Counted from the first letter of the stretch, positions 17,709-27,059 are shown. The stretch: 64,000 bases of DNA from Algoriphagus sp. A40 (GCF_002002735.1 NZ_MUNY01000053.1:124001-188000); one strand, 5' to 3'. Made by a program: numbers and translations. The notes: a model not told the origin generated them from the letters alone.

Positions 17709-17730
17709 ATTTTGGAAAAATCCAAAATCC
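17709..17730 (+). terminator. Hairpin between the convergent kinase gene and the 214-residue gene
   Basis: GATTTTGGA (17709-17717) pairs with TCCAAAATC (17722-17730) around AAAA. There is no T-run, so terminator function is only likely. It is followed by two TCCGAAAT-like units at 17729-17752 that echo the heptamer array at 62.8 kb. Confidence 0.45.
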
Positions 17731-17750
17731 GAAATCCCCAATCCGAAATT

Positions 17751-18395
17751 TTATCCAATCTTTCTCATCAACCAATTATAAAGCACAACTCGCATTTCTT
17801 CCTTAGGATTGACCAAAAGCTGATCGAGTCTCTTCAGAGATCCTCCAGTCATCAAAGTTTCATAAGGTGAAAGCCGAATTAATTTGTAACCATGCAGCCG
17901 CGTTTGGAGGTCATATTGAGCATCGTTATAGCCTAATAGCTTCCAGCCAATTGCGCCGTTTCCACTGAAATCACCAGATTCTGATGCTTCACCAAAAACG
18001 TTTTTTGCCACAGGTGGCCCATTCCAAATCCGCTGTTGCATCCCTGCTTTGAGGCATTCCTTCTCGAAAGTTCGGCAGAGTCTTTTGTGACCCTCCGAAA
18101 ATGGAAAAGTCCATTCGGAATACATTTCAGAGCGAAAAGTCGCCAACCGATAACGGTTGAAGTGTAACTCCTCATCCCAGATGATCAGGTGTCTTCCGAT
18201 TTTGAAATCAAACTTGAGTTTTTCAAGCAATGGAAAACTCCCTTTTCCACCCAAATCTTCAAAGATTTCTTTCATCCAAGCTTTGCCTTTTGAATCAAGG
18301 AATTTTGGGTTCACTTCAATTTCAATTTGCCAATCGTAATCCGCTCCACCTTCTTTTAAAATCTGGTCGAGTTGGCGAGTCATCAGATGTTCCAT
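17751..18395 (-). CDS. Conserved-looking cytoplasmic protein of unknown function
   Basis: 214 residues without signal peptide or membrane segment, rich in Trp, Tyr and charged residues. No family recognised. A notable segment is RIWNGPPVAKNVFGE near residue 123. It is the third gene of a tight minus-strand operon: it starts 3 bp after the stop of the DUF2452 gene, which itself overlaps the 52-residue membrane protein gene. This points to a shared but unknown job. Confidence 0.7.
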   Translation of the reverse strand: MEHLMTRQLDQILKEGGADYDWQIEIEVNPKFLDSKGKAWMKEIFEDLGGKGSFPLLEKLKFDFKIGRHLIIWDEELHFNRYRLATFRSEMYSEWTFPFSEGHKRLCRTFEKECLKAGMQQRIWNGPPVAKNVFGEASESGDFSGNGAIGWKLLGYNDAQYDLQTRLHGYKLIRLSPYETLMTGGSLKRLDQLLVNPKEEMRVVLYNWLMRKIG

Positions 18396-18398
18396 GGC

Positions 18399-18857
18399 TT
18401 AATTGGTTTCTCGGAGAATTTCCCAAGTATGATCGGCAAGCAGTTTCACTTCTGCCACGAAAATCGCCCAGTCCTTTTTCCTACCCCATTCTTCCGGAGC
18501 AATCATGCTCATGAAATCTGACCCGTTCGATTTCTGATACAAAAAATAAACATGATTGATCAGCGGTTCAAAGGCAATTGAGGCCTGGTAGATTCTCTGG
18601 GAAACTTCTACTCTTGACTGAATTTTCTTGGCCTGCTCTGCCAGCAACCGCATTTGCTCATAAATCTGAGCCATTTGCATATCGGTCTGACTGTGCATTG
18701 CCGCCACTGCCCGACCTGTGATTTTCCCTTTGTCTTCGGGTTTGATGATGGCACTGCCAGAATGATGGGCATAAGGTAGAATTCCCGGAGTCTCGGTGGT
18801 TTTTTCTTTCATCCGCTCCAGGTCAATCCTGTCTACATCTATCTTTTTACCCGTCAT
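18399..18857 (-). CDS. DUF2452 family protein
   Basis: 152 residues, soluble, mainly helical. Recognisable DUF2452 features are the GILPYAHHSGSA segment near residue 25 and the long helix AQIYEQMRLLAEQAKKIQSRVEVSQ, followed by a Phe/Tyr-rich stretch FLYQKSNGSDFMSMIAPEEWG. Function unknown. The start ATG overlaps the stop of the upstream small membrane gene (ATGA), indicating translational coupling. Confidence 0.75.
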   Translation of the reverse strand: MTGKKIDVDRIDLERMKEKTTETPGILPYAHHSGSAIIKPEDKGKITGRAVAAMHSQTDMQMAQIYEQMRLLAEQAKKIQSRVEVSQRIYQASIAFEPLINHVYFLYQKSNGSDFMSMIAPEEWGRKKDWAIFVAEVKLLADHTWEILRETN

Positions 18858-19012
18858 TTTTTTTCAGTTTCAGCCTCTGTTGAGATCCTTTCTTTTAAGT
18901 TGCCTTTGGATCCGGGAAAAGTCGTCCTCCTCGAGATATCATAGCCAATCCAAAGCATGACCAGCATGAAAATGATAAATAGGGCAAGGAAAATTTTCTT
19001 ATTCTTACTCAT
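18854..19012 (-). CDS. 52-residue single-span membrane protein
   Basis: Reads MSKNKKIFLALFIIFMLVML then WIGYDISRRT and a polar Glu/Lys-rich tail: a short basic N-terminus, one transmembrane helix (about 7-23) and a short soluble tail. ATG 19012, stop TGA 18854-18856 overlapping the next gene by 4 bp. The coupling to the DUF2452 gene and the clean membrane-protein design support a real gene. Function unknown, possibly a membrane anchor for the two partners. Confidence 0.7.
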   Translation of the reverse strand: MSKNKKIFLALFIIFMLVMLWIGYDISRRTTFPGSKGNLKERISTEAETEKK

Positions 19013-19183
19013 GATTTCATTTTACTCACAAACCGAAGACAAAAATACGGGTAGAGATGTTTTGACCTGCCCAAAATTAAAACACATGGTAAAGAAATAA
19101 GTCTTTTTGAAAAATGTTTTTTAAATTAACCTCTTAGCAGTAAAACCGGATTTCCATCAGTTTACACCCTTTTTTTTCCGAAT

Positions 19184-19519
19184 ATGTACCAACTCATCAG
19201 TGAGCAGTCCATTTATCAGTACTTTGGAGACGATGATCCGGGAATGATCCGGGAAATGATCCAGATAATCCTTGATACAAACATCAAGGATTTGAAAGAG
19301 TTGGGCTTATTTTACAAAGGTGGGGATTTTGCAACGATCAAAAGGCGCTGCCACAAAGCCAAGCCAAGTATGAGTTATATCGGAGCCATAAAAACCAGAA
19401 AAACCCTCGAAGAAATCGAGGCTAACCTGGAAAATTCAGCTTCGCTCAACGATTCACTTCAGGAGCAAATCCGGCTCATCGAAACCGAATTGACCGAATT
19501 CGTCTCGGCAATCAACTGA
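19184..19519 (+). CDS. Orphan Hpt (histidine phosphotransfer) domain protein
   Basis: 111 residues, all helical, a single Hpt domain. The phospho-accepting His lies in RRCHKAKPSMSYIG (near residue 58), matching the HxxKGxxxxxG-type pattern of phosphorelay proteins, though Ala-Lys-Pro replaces the usual Leu-Lys-Gly. It would shuttle phosphoryl groups between a hybrid kinase and a response regulator; no kinase is adjacent. The S9 peptidase gene starts 26 bp downstream on the same strand. Confidence 0.8.
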   Translation: MYQLISEQSIYQYFGDDDPGMIREMIQIILDTNIKDLKELGLFYKGGDFATIKRRCHKAKPSMSYIGAIKTRKTLEEIEANLENSASLNDSLQEQIRLIETELTEFVSAIN

Positions 19520-19545
19520 AAACTTTAAATTATCTACCCTTTCCC

Positions 19546-21918
19546 ATGCAGAGAAAACTACTTCTCCTGCCTGTATTGCTTTTCCTACTTGGCGAGGCTA
19601 CGGCACAATCCACCCTTACAGTCGATTACATCATGCGGGATCCCAAGTGGTTGGGAACCTTTCCATCAGCTCCTTATTGGAGTGAAGACAGCAAACAGGT
19701 TTTTTTCAAATACAATCTGGAAAAAGACCCGGTTGATTCCCTTTACAAAATTCAACTGGACAATCCGGCTCAGGTTTCCAAAGTTCATTGGACTGAAGAA
19801 AAATCCTTGTCCAAACCCCAATCTACTTTCAACTCAGACCAAAGTCTAAGAATTTACAGGAAAGACAATGCTGTTATCTTAGAAGAACAAAAGAAGAAAA
19901 CCACCTCGACACTTTTTGAATGGCATGAACCTGTGACTAATCTTAGGTTTTTAGCCAATGAAAACAGGATAGCATTCAACTCAGGCGGAAACATTTATGT
20001 TTTCGACCGCGGTTCGAAAAGTGTTTCCAAGGCTACAAACATTTCCAATGGCTCCAAACCTGCCAATGGAAGTTCTTCCGCCGAGTCAAAAGCCGGGTTT
20101 GTGGAAGCAGAAAACCTTGCCTTGCTTGGTGTAGTGCGCGAGCGAAAAGAAGCTCAGGCAAAATCCAAAGCGTATCGTGAGGCGATCCAGGAAAAATCGG
20201 AAGAGTTCGTCTATTATACTCAGGGTAAAAACCTGTCGAACCTTCAGCTTTCACCGGATGAAAAATTTGCCACATTTTCAATTTTTACCCCTGCAACAAA
20301 TAAAAATACCGCTGTACCCAACTATGTGGATGCCTCCGGATACACTGAGGATCTAAACTCCAGACCAAAAGTCGGTTCCAGTCCTTCAAAGGTGGAAATT
20401 GGGATTTATGATCTCACTCGGGATACGGTTTATTTCGTGACCACTGCAAATTTGCCTGGAATCAAAGATTTACCGGATTATGTGAAGGATTACCCTGACA
20501 AAACCTGGGAAGAAAAAGATCGGGTCGTGACCCTTTCAAGTCCGGTATATTCTCCGGACGGCAAGCGGGCAATCATCCAAGTCCGTGCATTTGACAACAA
20601 AGACCGATGGATTACCGAACTAAATCTTCAAACCGGCGAACTCAAAACCCTGGACCGTCAGCGGGATGAAGCTTGGGTAGGTGGACCGGGTGTGGGAGGT
20701 GGTTTTGGTGGTGGAGTTTTGGGTTGGTTGCCGGACAATCAGCACATTTATTTCCAATCTGAGGAAACGGGTTATTCCCATTTGTATTTGTTCAATGTGA
20801 CTTCAGGCGAGAAAAAATCCCTCACTTCAGGCAAATACGAGGTTTTCGATCCTTTTCTCTCCAAAGACAAAAAGTCCTGGTACATGACTACCTCGGAAGT
20901 CGATCCTGGAGAAAGACATTTCTACAAGATGCCGGTAATGGGCGGAACCATGGAAAAGTTGACTTCCATGACAGGAAGCAACGAGGTGGTTCTTTCCCCT
21001 GACGAGAAAAAACTTGCCATCATTTACTCCTACAGCAATATTCCGGCGGAGCTATATGTTCAGGACAACAAAGTCGGGGCCACAGCCCAAAAACTAACCG
21101 CCGGTCAAAGTGAGGAATTTAAAGCCTACAATTGGAGAGATCCACAGATCGTTAGATTCCCTGCCCAAGATGGTGCACAGGTTCCTGCCAGGCTCTACTT
21201 GCCGGAAGCATCCAAGAAAAACGGTGCCGCGGTCATTTTCGTCCATGGTGCCGGCTACCTACAAAACGTCCACAAATGGTGGAGCAGCTATTTCCGCGAA
21301 TACATGTTTCACAACCTGTTGACCGATTTGGGTTACACGGTTTTGGACATTGACTATCGTGCTTCGGCTGGTTATGGACGGGATTGGAGAACGGGAATCT
21401 ACCGTCACATGGGTGGAAAAGACCTTTCAGACCAAGTGGATGGGGCCAAATTCCTTTTGGCTGAACATGGCATAGAGCCGGGAAAAATCGGTATTTATGG
21501 TGGTAGCTATGGAGGATTCATCACTTTGATGGCATTGTTTAACCACGCAGATATCTTCACATCCGGCGCTGCTCTTCGCTCAGTGACCGATTGGGCGCAC
21601 TACAATCATGGCTACACTGCCAATATTCTGAATACTCCTGAGGAAGATCCAATTGCCTACAAACGCTCCTCCCCGATTTATTTTGCCGAAGGCCTAAAAG
21701 GAAATCTTTTGATTGCCCACGGAATGGTGGATGTCAATGTCCATTTCCAGGACGTGGTAAGACTTTCTCAACGCCTGATCGAACTGGGCAAAGACAATTG
21801 GGAAATGGCAGTATATCCAGTTGAGGACCATGGTTTTGTCGAACCGAGCTCTTGGGCTGATGAATACAAGCGGATATTGAAACTGTTCAATACAACTCTT
21901 GTTGCCAAAAAACCATGA
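19546..21918 (+). CDS. Secreted prolyl oligopeptidase (S9/DPP-IV-like)
   Basis: 790 residues with a signal peptide (MQRKLLLLPVLLFLLGEATAQ). A WD-like beta-propeller region (about 30-540) precedes an alpha/beta-hydrolase domain. The catalytic triad is visible: Ser654 in GIYGGSYGG, Asp729 in GMVDVN and His762 in EDHGF. It would cut peptides, often after Pro, in the periplasm. Its last 4 bp overlap the ggt gene, so both are made together for peptide and glutathione-type substrate breakdown. Confidence 0.93.
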   Translation: MQRKLLLLPVLLFLLGEATAQSTLTVDYIMRDPKWLGTFPSAPYWSEDSKQVFFKYNLEKDPVDSLYKIQLDNPAQVSKVHWTEEKSLSKPQSTFNSDQSLRIYRKDNAVILEEQKKKTTSTLFEWHEPVTNLRFLANENRIAFNSGGNIYVFDRGSKSVSKATNISNGSKPANGSSSAESKAGFVEAENLALLGVVRERKEAQAKSKAYREAIQEKSEEFVYYTQGKNLSNLQLSPDEKFATFSIFTPATNKNTAVPNYVDASGYTEDLNSRPKVGSSPSKVEIGIYDLTRDTVYFVTTANLPGIKDLPDYVKDYPDKTWEEKDRVVTLSSPVYSPDGKRAIIQVRAFDNKDRWITELNLQTGELKTLDRQRDEAWVGGPGVGGGFGGGVLGWLPDNQHIYFQSEETGYSHLYLFNVTSGEKKSLTSGKYEVFDPFLSKDKKSWYMTTSEVDPGERHFYKMPVMGGTMEKLTSMTGSNEVVLSPDEKKLAIIYSYSNIPAELYVQDNKVGATAQKLTAGQSEEFKAYNWRDPQIVRFPAQDGAQVPARLYLPEASKKNGAAVIFVHGAGYLQNVHKWWSSYFREYMFHNLLTDLGYTVLDIDYRASAGYGRDWRTGIYRHMGGKDLSDQVDGAKFLLAEHGIEPGKIGIYGGSYGGFITLMALFNHADIFTSGAALRSVTDWAHYNHGYTANILNTPEEDPIAYKRSSPIYFAEGLKGNLLIAHGMVDVNVHFQDVVRLSQRLIELGKDNWEMAVYPVEDHGFVEPSSWADEYKRILKLFNTTLVAKKP

Positions 21919-23609
21919 GATTCCTATCTCCTCTGATTCTAGTCATTGTTTTACTTTTTTCCTGCGGAAAAAATGAAACGACCAGTCAGATCAAACGCGG
22001 ATTAATTGCAGATAAGGCCATGGTGGTTTCCGCCCGGGAAGAAGCTTCCAAAATCGGGATTGAAATCCTCCAAAAAGGCGGAAACGCATTTGATGCGATG
22101 ATGGCAACCGAAATGGCCTTGGCGGTAACTTTTCCTTTTGCCGGCAATCTGGGAGGTGGAGGATTTATGGTTTACCGCATGGCAGATGGGTCAGTGGGTT
22201 CCATAGACTATAGAGAAAAAGCCCCTCTCGCTGCTTCCAAGGACATGTATTTGGATGAAAACGGCGAGTTTCTTTCAGACCTGAGTACCAAAGGAGCTTT
22301 GGCTTCCGGTGTCCCTGGGACAATTGCTGGAATCTTTGAAGCTCAGGCCAAATTCGGAAAACTCAATCCAGCTGAAATCCTCCAACCGGTGATCGCTCTG
22401 GCCAAAAATGGTTTTGTGGTCACTTCCAGCCAAGCGGAACGATTGCAGCGTGCCCGAGACCAATTTGTAGAAGTGAACGGCTCCGAAACCTTCTTCAACC
22501 AGGAATTCAATGCTGGAGATACGCTTAAAATCCCTGTCTTGGCAGCAACTTTGGAACGAATCGCAAAAAATGGCCGGGATGAGTTCTATAAAGGGGAAAT
22601 TGCCAAAATCCTTGCAAAACACATGCAGGAAAAAGGCGGAATCATCACTGAAGAAGATTTAGCCTCTTATGAAGCGAAATGGAGAGATCCTTTGGTTTTC
22701 AACTATCGGGATTTGAAGGTGATTTCCATGGCTCCCCCCAGTTCCGGTGGGATGACCTTGGCCCAGATTTTTGGGATGATCGAACCCTATGATCTTGAGA
22801 AAATGGGTCATCATTCTCCTGAATACATTCAGATTTTGGTCGAAGCTGAGCGCAGAGCCTATGCAGACCGCAACTATTACCTGGGCGATCCTGACTTTGT
22901 AAAAATACCTGTTGATCAATTACTTGACAGAAACTATCTCAAGTCAAGAATGGAGTCATTTAGTTTAGAAAAGGCCACCAAATCCGAGGATATTGCCCGG
23001 GGAACCTTGGCTTTTTCAGAAAGTATGGAAACCACCCACTACTCCATCGTCGATGCAGAAGGAAATGCTGTTTCGGTGACAACAACGCTCAATGGTGGCT
23101 ATGGCTCGAAGGTTTACATCGATGAACTCGGGTTTTTCATGAACAATGAAATGGACGACTTCAGTGCCAAACCCGGAACTCCAAATATGTTTGGACTGAT
23201 TGGTGCAGAAGCCAACAGCATTGCTCCTGGAAAGCGAATGCTAAGTTCGATGACTCCAACAATCGTCGAAAAAGGCGGAAAACTATGGATAGTCGTAGGA
23301 ACTCCCGGAGGATCGACAATCATCACTTCTGTGCTTCAAACAATATTAAATGTTGCGGAATTTGGAATGGGAATGCAGGAAGCGGTAGAATCGCCTAGAT
23401 TTCATCATCAATGGATGCCTGATCTGGTCAACTTCGAACCAGGTTCCTTTGGAGATTCATTGATTCAAATCCTGAAATCCCGAGGTTACCTGATCAATGA
23501 AGGCAACAGTCCAGTAATCGGAAAAGTAGATGCCATTCTGGTGTTACCGGATGGCAAACTGGAAGGCGGCGCTGATCCGCGTGGGGATGATAAGGCGGTT
23601 GGATATTGA
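21915..23609 (+). CDS. ggt: Gamma-glutamyltransferase
   Basis: 564 residues with a lipoprotein-like signal (MRFLSPLILVIVLLFSC). It is an Ntn-hydrolase made as a precursor and cleaved before the nucleophile Thr373 in METTHYSIVD. The N-terminal GGNAFDAMMATE, GGGGFMVYR and the C-terminal GTPGGSTIITSVLQ motifs fit the family. It removes the gamma-glutamyl group from glutathione and related compounds in the periplasm. ATGA overlap with the S9 peptidase gene upstream. Confidence 0.95.
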   Translation: MRFLSPLILVIVLLFSCGKNETTSQIKRGLIADKAMVVSAREEASKIGIEILQKGGNAFDAMMATEMALAVTFPFAGNLGGGGFMVYRMADGSVGSIDYREKAPLAASKDMYLDENGEFLSDLSTKGALASGVPGTIAGIFEAQAKFGKLNPAEILQPVIALAKNGFVVTSSQAERLQRARDQFVEVNGSETFFNQEFNAGDTLKIPVLAATLERIAKNGRDEFYKGEIAKILAKHMQEKGGIITEEDLASYEAKWRDPLVFNYRDLKVISMAPPSSGGMTLAQIFGMIEPYDLEKMGHHSPEYIQILVEAERRAYADRNYYLGDPDFVKIPVDQLLDRNYLKSRMESFSLEKATKSEDIARGTLAFSESMETTHYSIVDAEGNAVSVTTTLNGGYGSKVYIDELGFFMNNEMDDFSAKPGTPNMFGLIGAEANSIAPGKRMLSSMTPTIVEKGGKLWIVVGTPGGSTIITSVLQTILNVAEFGMGMQEAVESPRFHHQWMPDLVNFEPGSFGDSLIQILKSRGYLINEGNSPVIGKVDAILVLPDGKLEGGADPRGDDKAVGY

Positions 23610-23645
23610 AAAGCCTTTTGTAATTGTTTTAGTGGTAAATGTTGA

Positions 23646-24358
23646 GTTAAAGAGCATTTTAAAGGTTGAAAAACAAACAAAATAAGACAATCGAAAATGA
23701 CGAAATATTCGCTTGGTGACATAAAGAAAATTGTTGACGAATTGGCTTTAAAAATCAACGCACCTACAAATTTATTACCGAGTTACGGACAGCAAACTTG
23801 GGACGCTCATCCCTACATTGAAGTTGACAACTTGGGATTTATGTTTTACATAATTTCAGAACGTGGACAAGAACTTGAAAGGAAAATGACGGACAAAATA
23901 GACGATTTGCTTTATTGGATTTTTACTAATGTGGCTTTTTCTATGGCTTCTGACTATGAACTGAAAAACAGAATTGAAGACAAGGATTGCAGGCGAATTA
24001 TGTTTGACAAGCAAGAAGAATTACTTGGACAGCTTAACTACAATTGGAGACAAAAAGAAAATGCCAAGCACCAAAGGATTTTAAAAGATCATCCGTTTGA
24101 CGACTTAGCAGGACTTAGAGCAACCTACTTCAGACAGCTTAGACAGCAAGGACTTTCAGAAACTGAAATCAGCAAACTGGCTTATGAAAAATATCCTAAC
24201 AACTGAAAGAAAAACGCCATTTAACAGTCGTTTGGCAAAAAATCGGGATCGGTGCTTAAAAGAAGCCTTGTTTTGTATCAAATTCAGTGCTGGCAAACAG
24301 TTTAGTGCTTCGAAATCTGCTGCTTCGCCAAGCTCCAAAACGATGTAAGTGGTTAAAG
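23646..24358 (+). mobile_element. Cassette-like insertion around the Imm63 gene
   Basis: A 0.7-kb unit bounded by direct GTTAAAG repeats (23646-23652 and 24352-24358). After the gene, ATTTAAC (24219-24225) and GTTAAAG form an outer inverted repeat 140 bp apart; CGTTTGG (24229-24235) and CCAAAACG (24335-24342) plus TTGGC and GCCAAG form inner arms. This is the layout of an integron-type attC site (R-box ATTTAAC fits RYYYAAC; GTTAAAG misses GTTRRRY at the last base). No integrase lies in the window. Confidence 0.4.
23697..24206 (+). CDS. Imm63-type immunity protein (orphan)
   Basis: 169 residues, cytoplasmic. The stretch HPYIEVDNLGFMFYIISERGQELER, followed by LLYWIFTNVAFSMASDYELKNR and CRRIMFDKQEELL, resembles the Imm63 family of predicted immunity proteins that protect against polymorphic toxins. 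I recognise it from pattern, not from a search. No toxin gene is adjacent. The gene is visibly more A/T-rich than its neighbours and lies between two GTTAAAG repeats with an attC-like structure after its stop, so it looks like a recently acquired cassette. Confidence 0.7.
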   Translation: MTKYSLGDIKKIVDELALKINAPTNLLPSYGQQTWDAHPYIEVDNLGFMFYIISERGQELERKMTDKIDDLLYWIFTNVAFSMASDYELKNRIEDKDCRRIMFDKQEELLGQLNYNWRQKENAKHQRILKDHPFDDLAGLRATYFRQLRQQGLSETEISKLAYEKYPNN

Positions 24359-24398
24359 TATTGAACAACTTACTGCTGACAGCTTACTCTTACAAAAA

Positions 24399-25118
24399 TC
24401 ACACACCGGTGATCTCCCGAAACTTAGCACTTTGCCGTTGACTTAGATCGATTTTATGACCTGATTTTAAAACAATAAGCAGCGTACTGTTGAAATAAGG
24501 CTCGATCTGATCGATAAAATCCAGGTTGAACATATACTGCCGATTGGCTCTGAAAAAGAGATCAGTCGGCAGTTTTTGTTCCAGATAAGTCAGGGATTTA
24601 TGCAAAAGTGGCTGCTGGTTTTCGTAAAAAACCCGTACATAATTTCCGACACTTTCAAGAAGGTAAATCTTTGAAATTGGCACAAAATGGCACTTTTCTC
24701 CATCCTTGATGAAGATCTTTTTATCAGCACTTAGCCTTTCTTCATGAGTAGTTCCACTCGGTTGGGATTTACTTCTTACCCGTTGTATAGCTTCTGCCAA
24801 TCGCTTTGGATTGAGCGGTTTGAGTAAATAATCCAGTGCATTTACCTCGAAAGCCTTCAGCGCAAACTGGTCATAGGCTGTTACAAAAATCACGTCCCTG
24901 ACTTCTTCCAAGCTTTCCAAAAACTCAAAACCGTCCTTGCCCGGCATATTGATATCCAAAAAAATCAAGTCTGGTTTCAGCTCATTGCACTCCTGAATCG
25001 CATGCTCAACCCTGTCGCAAGCACCAACGATTTCCAAATCATCAAATGGTGAAAGCAGCACTTTCAATTCCTCCAAAGCGAGTAGTTCATCATCCAACAA
25101 ATACACACGTTTTTTCAT
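24399..25118 (-). CDS. LytTR-family response regulator
   Basis: 239 residues. The receiver domain has YLLDDE, the phospho-acceptor Asp in LIFLDINMPG (near residue 54) and the Lys in LLKPLNP. The C-terminal LytTR DNA-binding domain has CHFVPISKIYLLESVGNYVRV and FFRANRQYMFNLDFIDQ. ATG 25118 is preferred over TTG 25124. It begins 2 bp after the stop of the LytS-type kinase, its obvious partner. Target genes are not evident. Confidence 0.93.
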   Translation of the reverse strand: MKKRVYLLDDELLALEELKVLLSPFDDLEIVGACDRVEHAIQECNELKPDLIFLDINMPGKDGFEFLESLEEVRDVIFVTAYDQFALKAFEVNALDYLLKPLNPKRLAEAIQRVRSKSQPSGTTHEERLSADKKIFIKDGEKCHFVPISKIYLLESVGNYVRVFYENQQPLLHKSLTYLEQKLPTDLFFRANRQYMFNLDFIDQIEPYFNSTLLIVLKSGHKIDLSQRQSAKFREITGV

Positions 25119-25120
25119 AA

Positions 25121-26173
25121 TCAATTGACAGGGTATGAGATTTTTGCAATGACTTTATTTCCTGGCGAAGTATCCAAAATAAATGAGGCTTTGTCAGAAA
25201 AGAGGTTTTGAAGCCTTTTTTGAAGGTTATTCAAGCCGATCCCCAAATTGAAAGAATCCTTCAAATACCCGGAATTTCGAACTTCAATCAAAAGCAGGTT
25301 GCCTCTGATTTTACTTTCGATCCAGATTCCACCTCCGTCCGGCAGCTGGGTGATTCCGTGTTTGATGGCATTTTCCGCCAAGGTCAAAATCATCGCTGGC
25401 GGCACTTTGACATCGAGAGTCTCTTCTTGCAAGGTGATCTGGACATCCAATCGCTTTCCAAAGCGGATCTGTTCAAGTTCGAGGTATTTAGCCACCTCAT
25501 TGATTTCATCATTGAGTGCGATCAGAGGTGCCTTTTCGTAATTCAGTGTAAATCTGAGCAACTCGGAAAGTTTGATGATCGCATCCCGGGCTTTTTCCTG
25601 ATCGATCAACACCAGCGCTTTGATACTGTTGAGAGCATTGAACAGAAAGTGCGGATTGAGTTGGGTTTTGAGCAGTTCGAGCTCGGCGGATTTAGCGAGA
25701 TTTTGAAGGAGCAGCGTTTGCTCGGTGATTTCTGAATTCCGCTTCAGGATGTGATAGAGGTAATAAATAATGATCCAAACTATCACGTATCGGCCCAAAT
25801 TCATGATTTGACCGAAAAAGCCTATCCAAAATTCCGTATCCCGAAGAATTTCCGGTTCGGTGACCGTATAAGGAAGAAAAAGCAAAATCACCATCAGCAA
25901 TGCGATCATCAAAACATCAAAAAATGCCCGAAACCAGATTCTGGAAAGCGATTTGGAAAAGACCTCCGGCCGGATAAATATCAATTTGTACGCATGGGAT
26001 ACCAACAAACCAACCAAAGAATACGAGCAAAATTGCTGAAAATGCTCCCAACGAAACTCTCCGGCTATGAAATAGGTGTAATTGATCGTCTCGATAAAGA
26101 CAATGGAACTCCAACCTACAACCTGCAGGATCCAATAGTATTGGGATTTGCTCAAGGTCCTTTTGATGCTCAT
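25121..26173 (-). CDS. LytS-type sensor histidine kinase
   Basis: 350 residues. Four hydrophobic segments lie in the first 140 residues, followed by a His_kinase (LytS) dimerisation motif LNPHFLFNALNSIKAL with the phosphorylated His near residue 174 and an ATPase domain with ILTLAENAIKHG and LGIGLNNLQKRL. Inner-membrane sensor paired with the LytTR regulator directly downstream. The signal is unknown. The TraB/GumN gene ends 16 bp upstream on the same strand and may share the transcript. Confidence 0.93.
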   Translation of the reverse strand: MSIKRTLSKSQYYWILQVVGWSSIVFIETINYTYFIAGEFRWEHFQQFCSYSLVGLLVSHAYKLIFIRPEVFSKSLSRIWFRAFFDVLMIALLMVILLFLPYTVTEPEILRDTEFWIGFFGQIMNLGRYVIVWIIIYYLYHILKRNSEITEQTLLLQNLAKSAELELLKTQLNPHFLFNALNSIKALVLIDQEKARDAIIKLSELLRFTLNYEKAPLIALNDEINEVAKYLELEQIRFGKRLDVQITLQEETLDVKVPPAMILTLAENAIKHGITQLPDGGGIWIESKIRGNLLLIEVRNSGYLKDSFNLGIGLNNLQKRLQNLFSDKASFILDTSPGNKVIAKISYPVN

Positions 26174-26189
26174 TTGCCAGATTCGATGA

Positions 26190-27059
26190 TTATTTATTGA
26201 TTGGTTCGACCTGATATCCAGCTTTCCGAAGAAGTGAAATCAGTCCGTTTTCTCCTCCCAAATGGCCTCCTCCCACAGCTACAAACAGGACATTGGAATT
26301 CATTTCCTCCTCAAGTATCGAAATCCAGGCTTTGTTTCTGTTGTCCAAAACCAGCTCTCTATAATCCGCAACCATACCGTCCGAGTTCATCACATCGTAA
26401 AGTCCTTCAATATCTTCGGACAGGTAGGTATCAGTCATTTGCCTAAAATCTGCCTCACCGGAGTCCTCCCTCAGCATCTTCATCAATTCGCTGATCTGGA
26501 TTTCAAAAGGTATTTGATCAAAAATACTTACCTGAAATTCAGGAGTTTCAAGTCCTTGGATTGGTTTTTTACTTTCAACAGATTTATCGGTGAAAAATCC
26601 CTCATAGCTTTCCACTTCTTCACATGGGATGGTTTTCATCAAAGCCATCGTGCTCAATACGAAGGGCTTTAAAACCCCCAACTGGGCCAATCCTGCTCCA
26701 TAGTTTTGGGTTAGAAATCCGTCTAAAATCTCCACATCAGCCGGATCGAGTTCAGATTGAATATTTTTCATTCCCGGATTCATGGAAATCAGCTGCATTT
26801 TGGATTGAAGCTGGGGATCGCTCATGTCCAGTTCCATCACGAGTTTTTCACTTTTATCAAAAGACTCCAAAATCCGCTCATCCATCAGAAAATCTTCTTT
26901 GCAGATCAGGTGAATGGTCCCAAAGAGGTAGGATTCTTTTTCCAGGCCATTTCCGCTTACCTTCCAGAGCAAGGAACTTTCTTGAGCCTCCAAATTTCCA
27001 ATTCCCCAAATCATCAGGAGGATTGGGAGGCTGATTTTTCTAAAAATGCTACTTACCAT
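26190..27059 (-). CDS. TraB/GumN-family protein
   Basis: 289 residues with a signal peptide (about 25 residues, ending LEAQ). Family features: LLWKVSGNGLEKESYLFGTIHL with the first conserved GTxH near residue 50, a middle acidic helical part, and FVAVGGGHLGGENGLISLLRKAGYQVEPI at the C-terminus with the second GxHLxG motif. The TraB/PrgY/GumN family is related to EreA/ChaN-like predicted metallo-hydrolases; the substrate here is unknown. First gene of a possible operon with the LytS/LytTR pair. Confidence 0.88.
   Translation of the reverse strand: MVSSIFRKISLPILLMIWGIGNLEAQESSLLWKVSGNGLEKESYLFGTIHLICKEDFLMDERILESFDKSEKLVMELDMSDPQLQSKMQLISMNPGMKNIQSELDPADVEILDGFLTQNYGAGLAQLGVLKPFVLSTMALMKTIPCEEVESYEGFFTDKSVESKKPIQGLETPEFQVSIFDQIPFEIQISELMKMLREDSGEADFRQMTDTYLSEDIEGLYDVMNSDGMVADYRELVLDNRNKAWISILEEEMNSNVLFVAVGGGHLGGENGLISLLRKAGYQVEPINK

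Noticed and set aside
23697-24206. Toxin-immunity or wider defence system around the Imm63 gene
   Set aside because: Neighbours are ggt and a LytS/LytTR pair; no toxin, nuclease, RHS or secretion gene is present, so only the orphan immunity gene is claimed.
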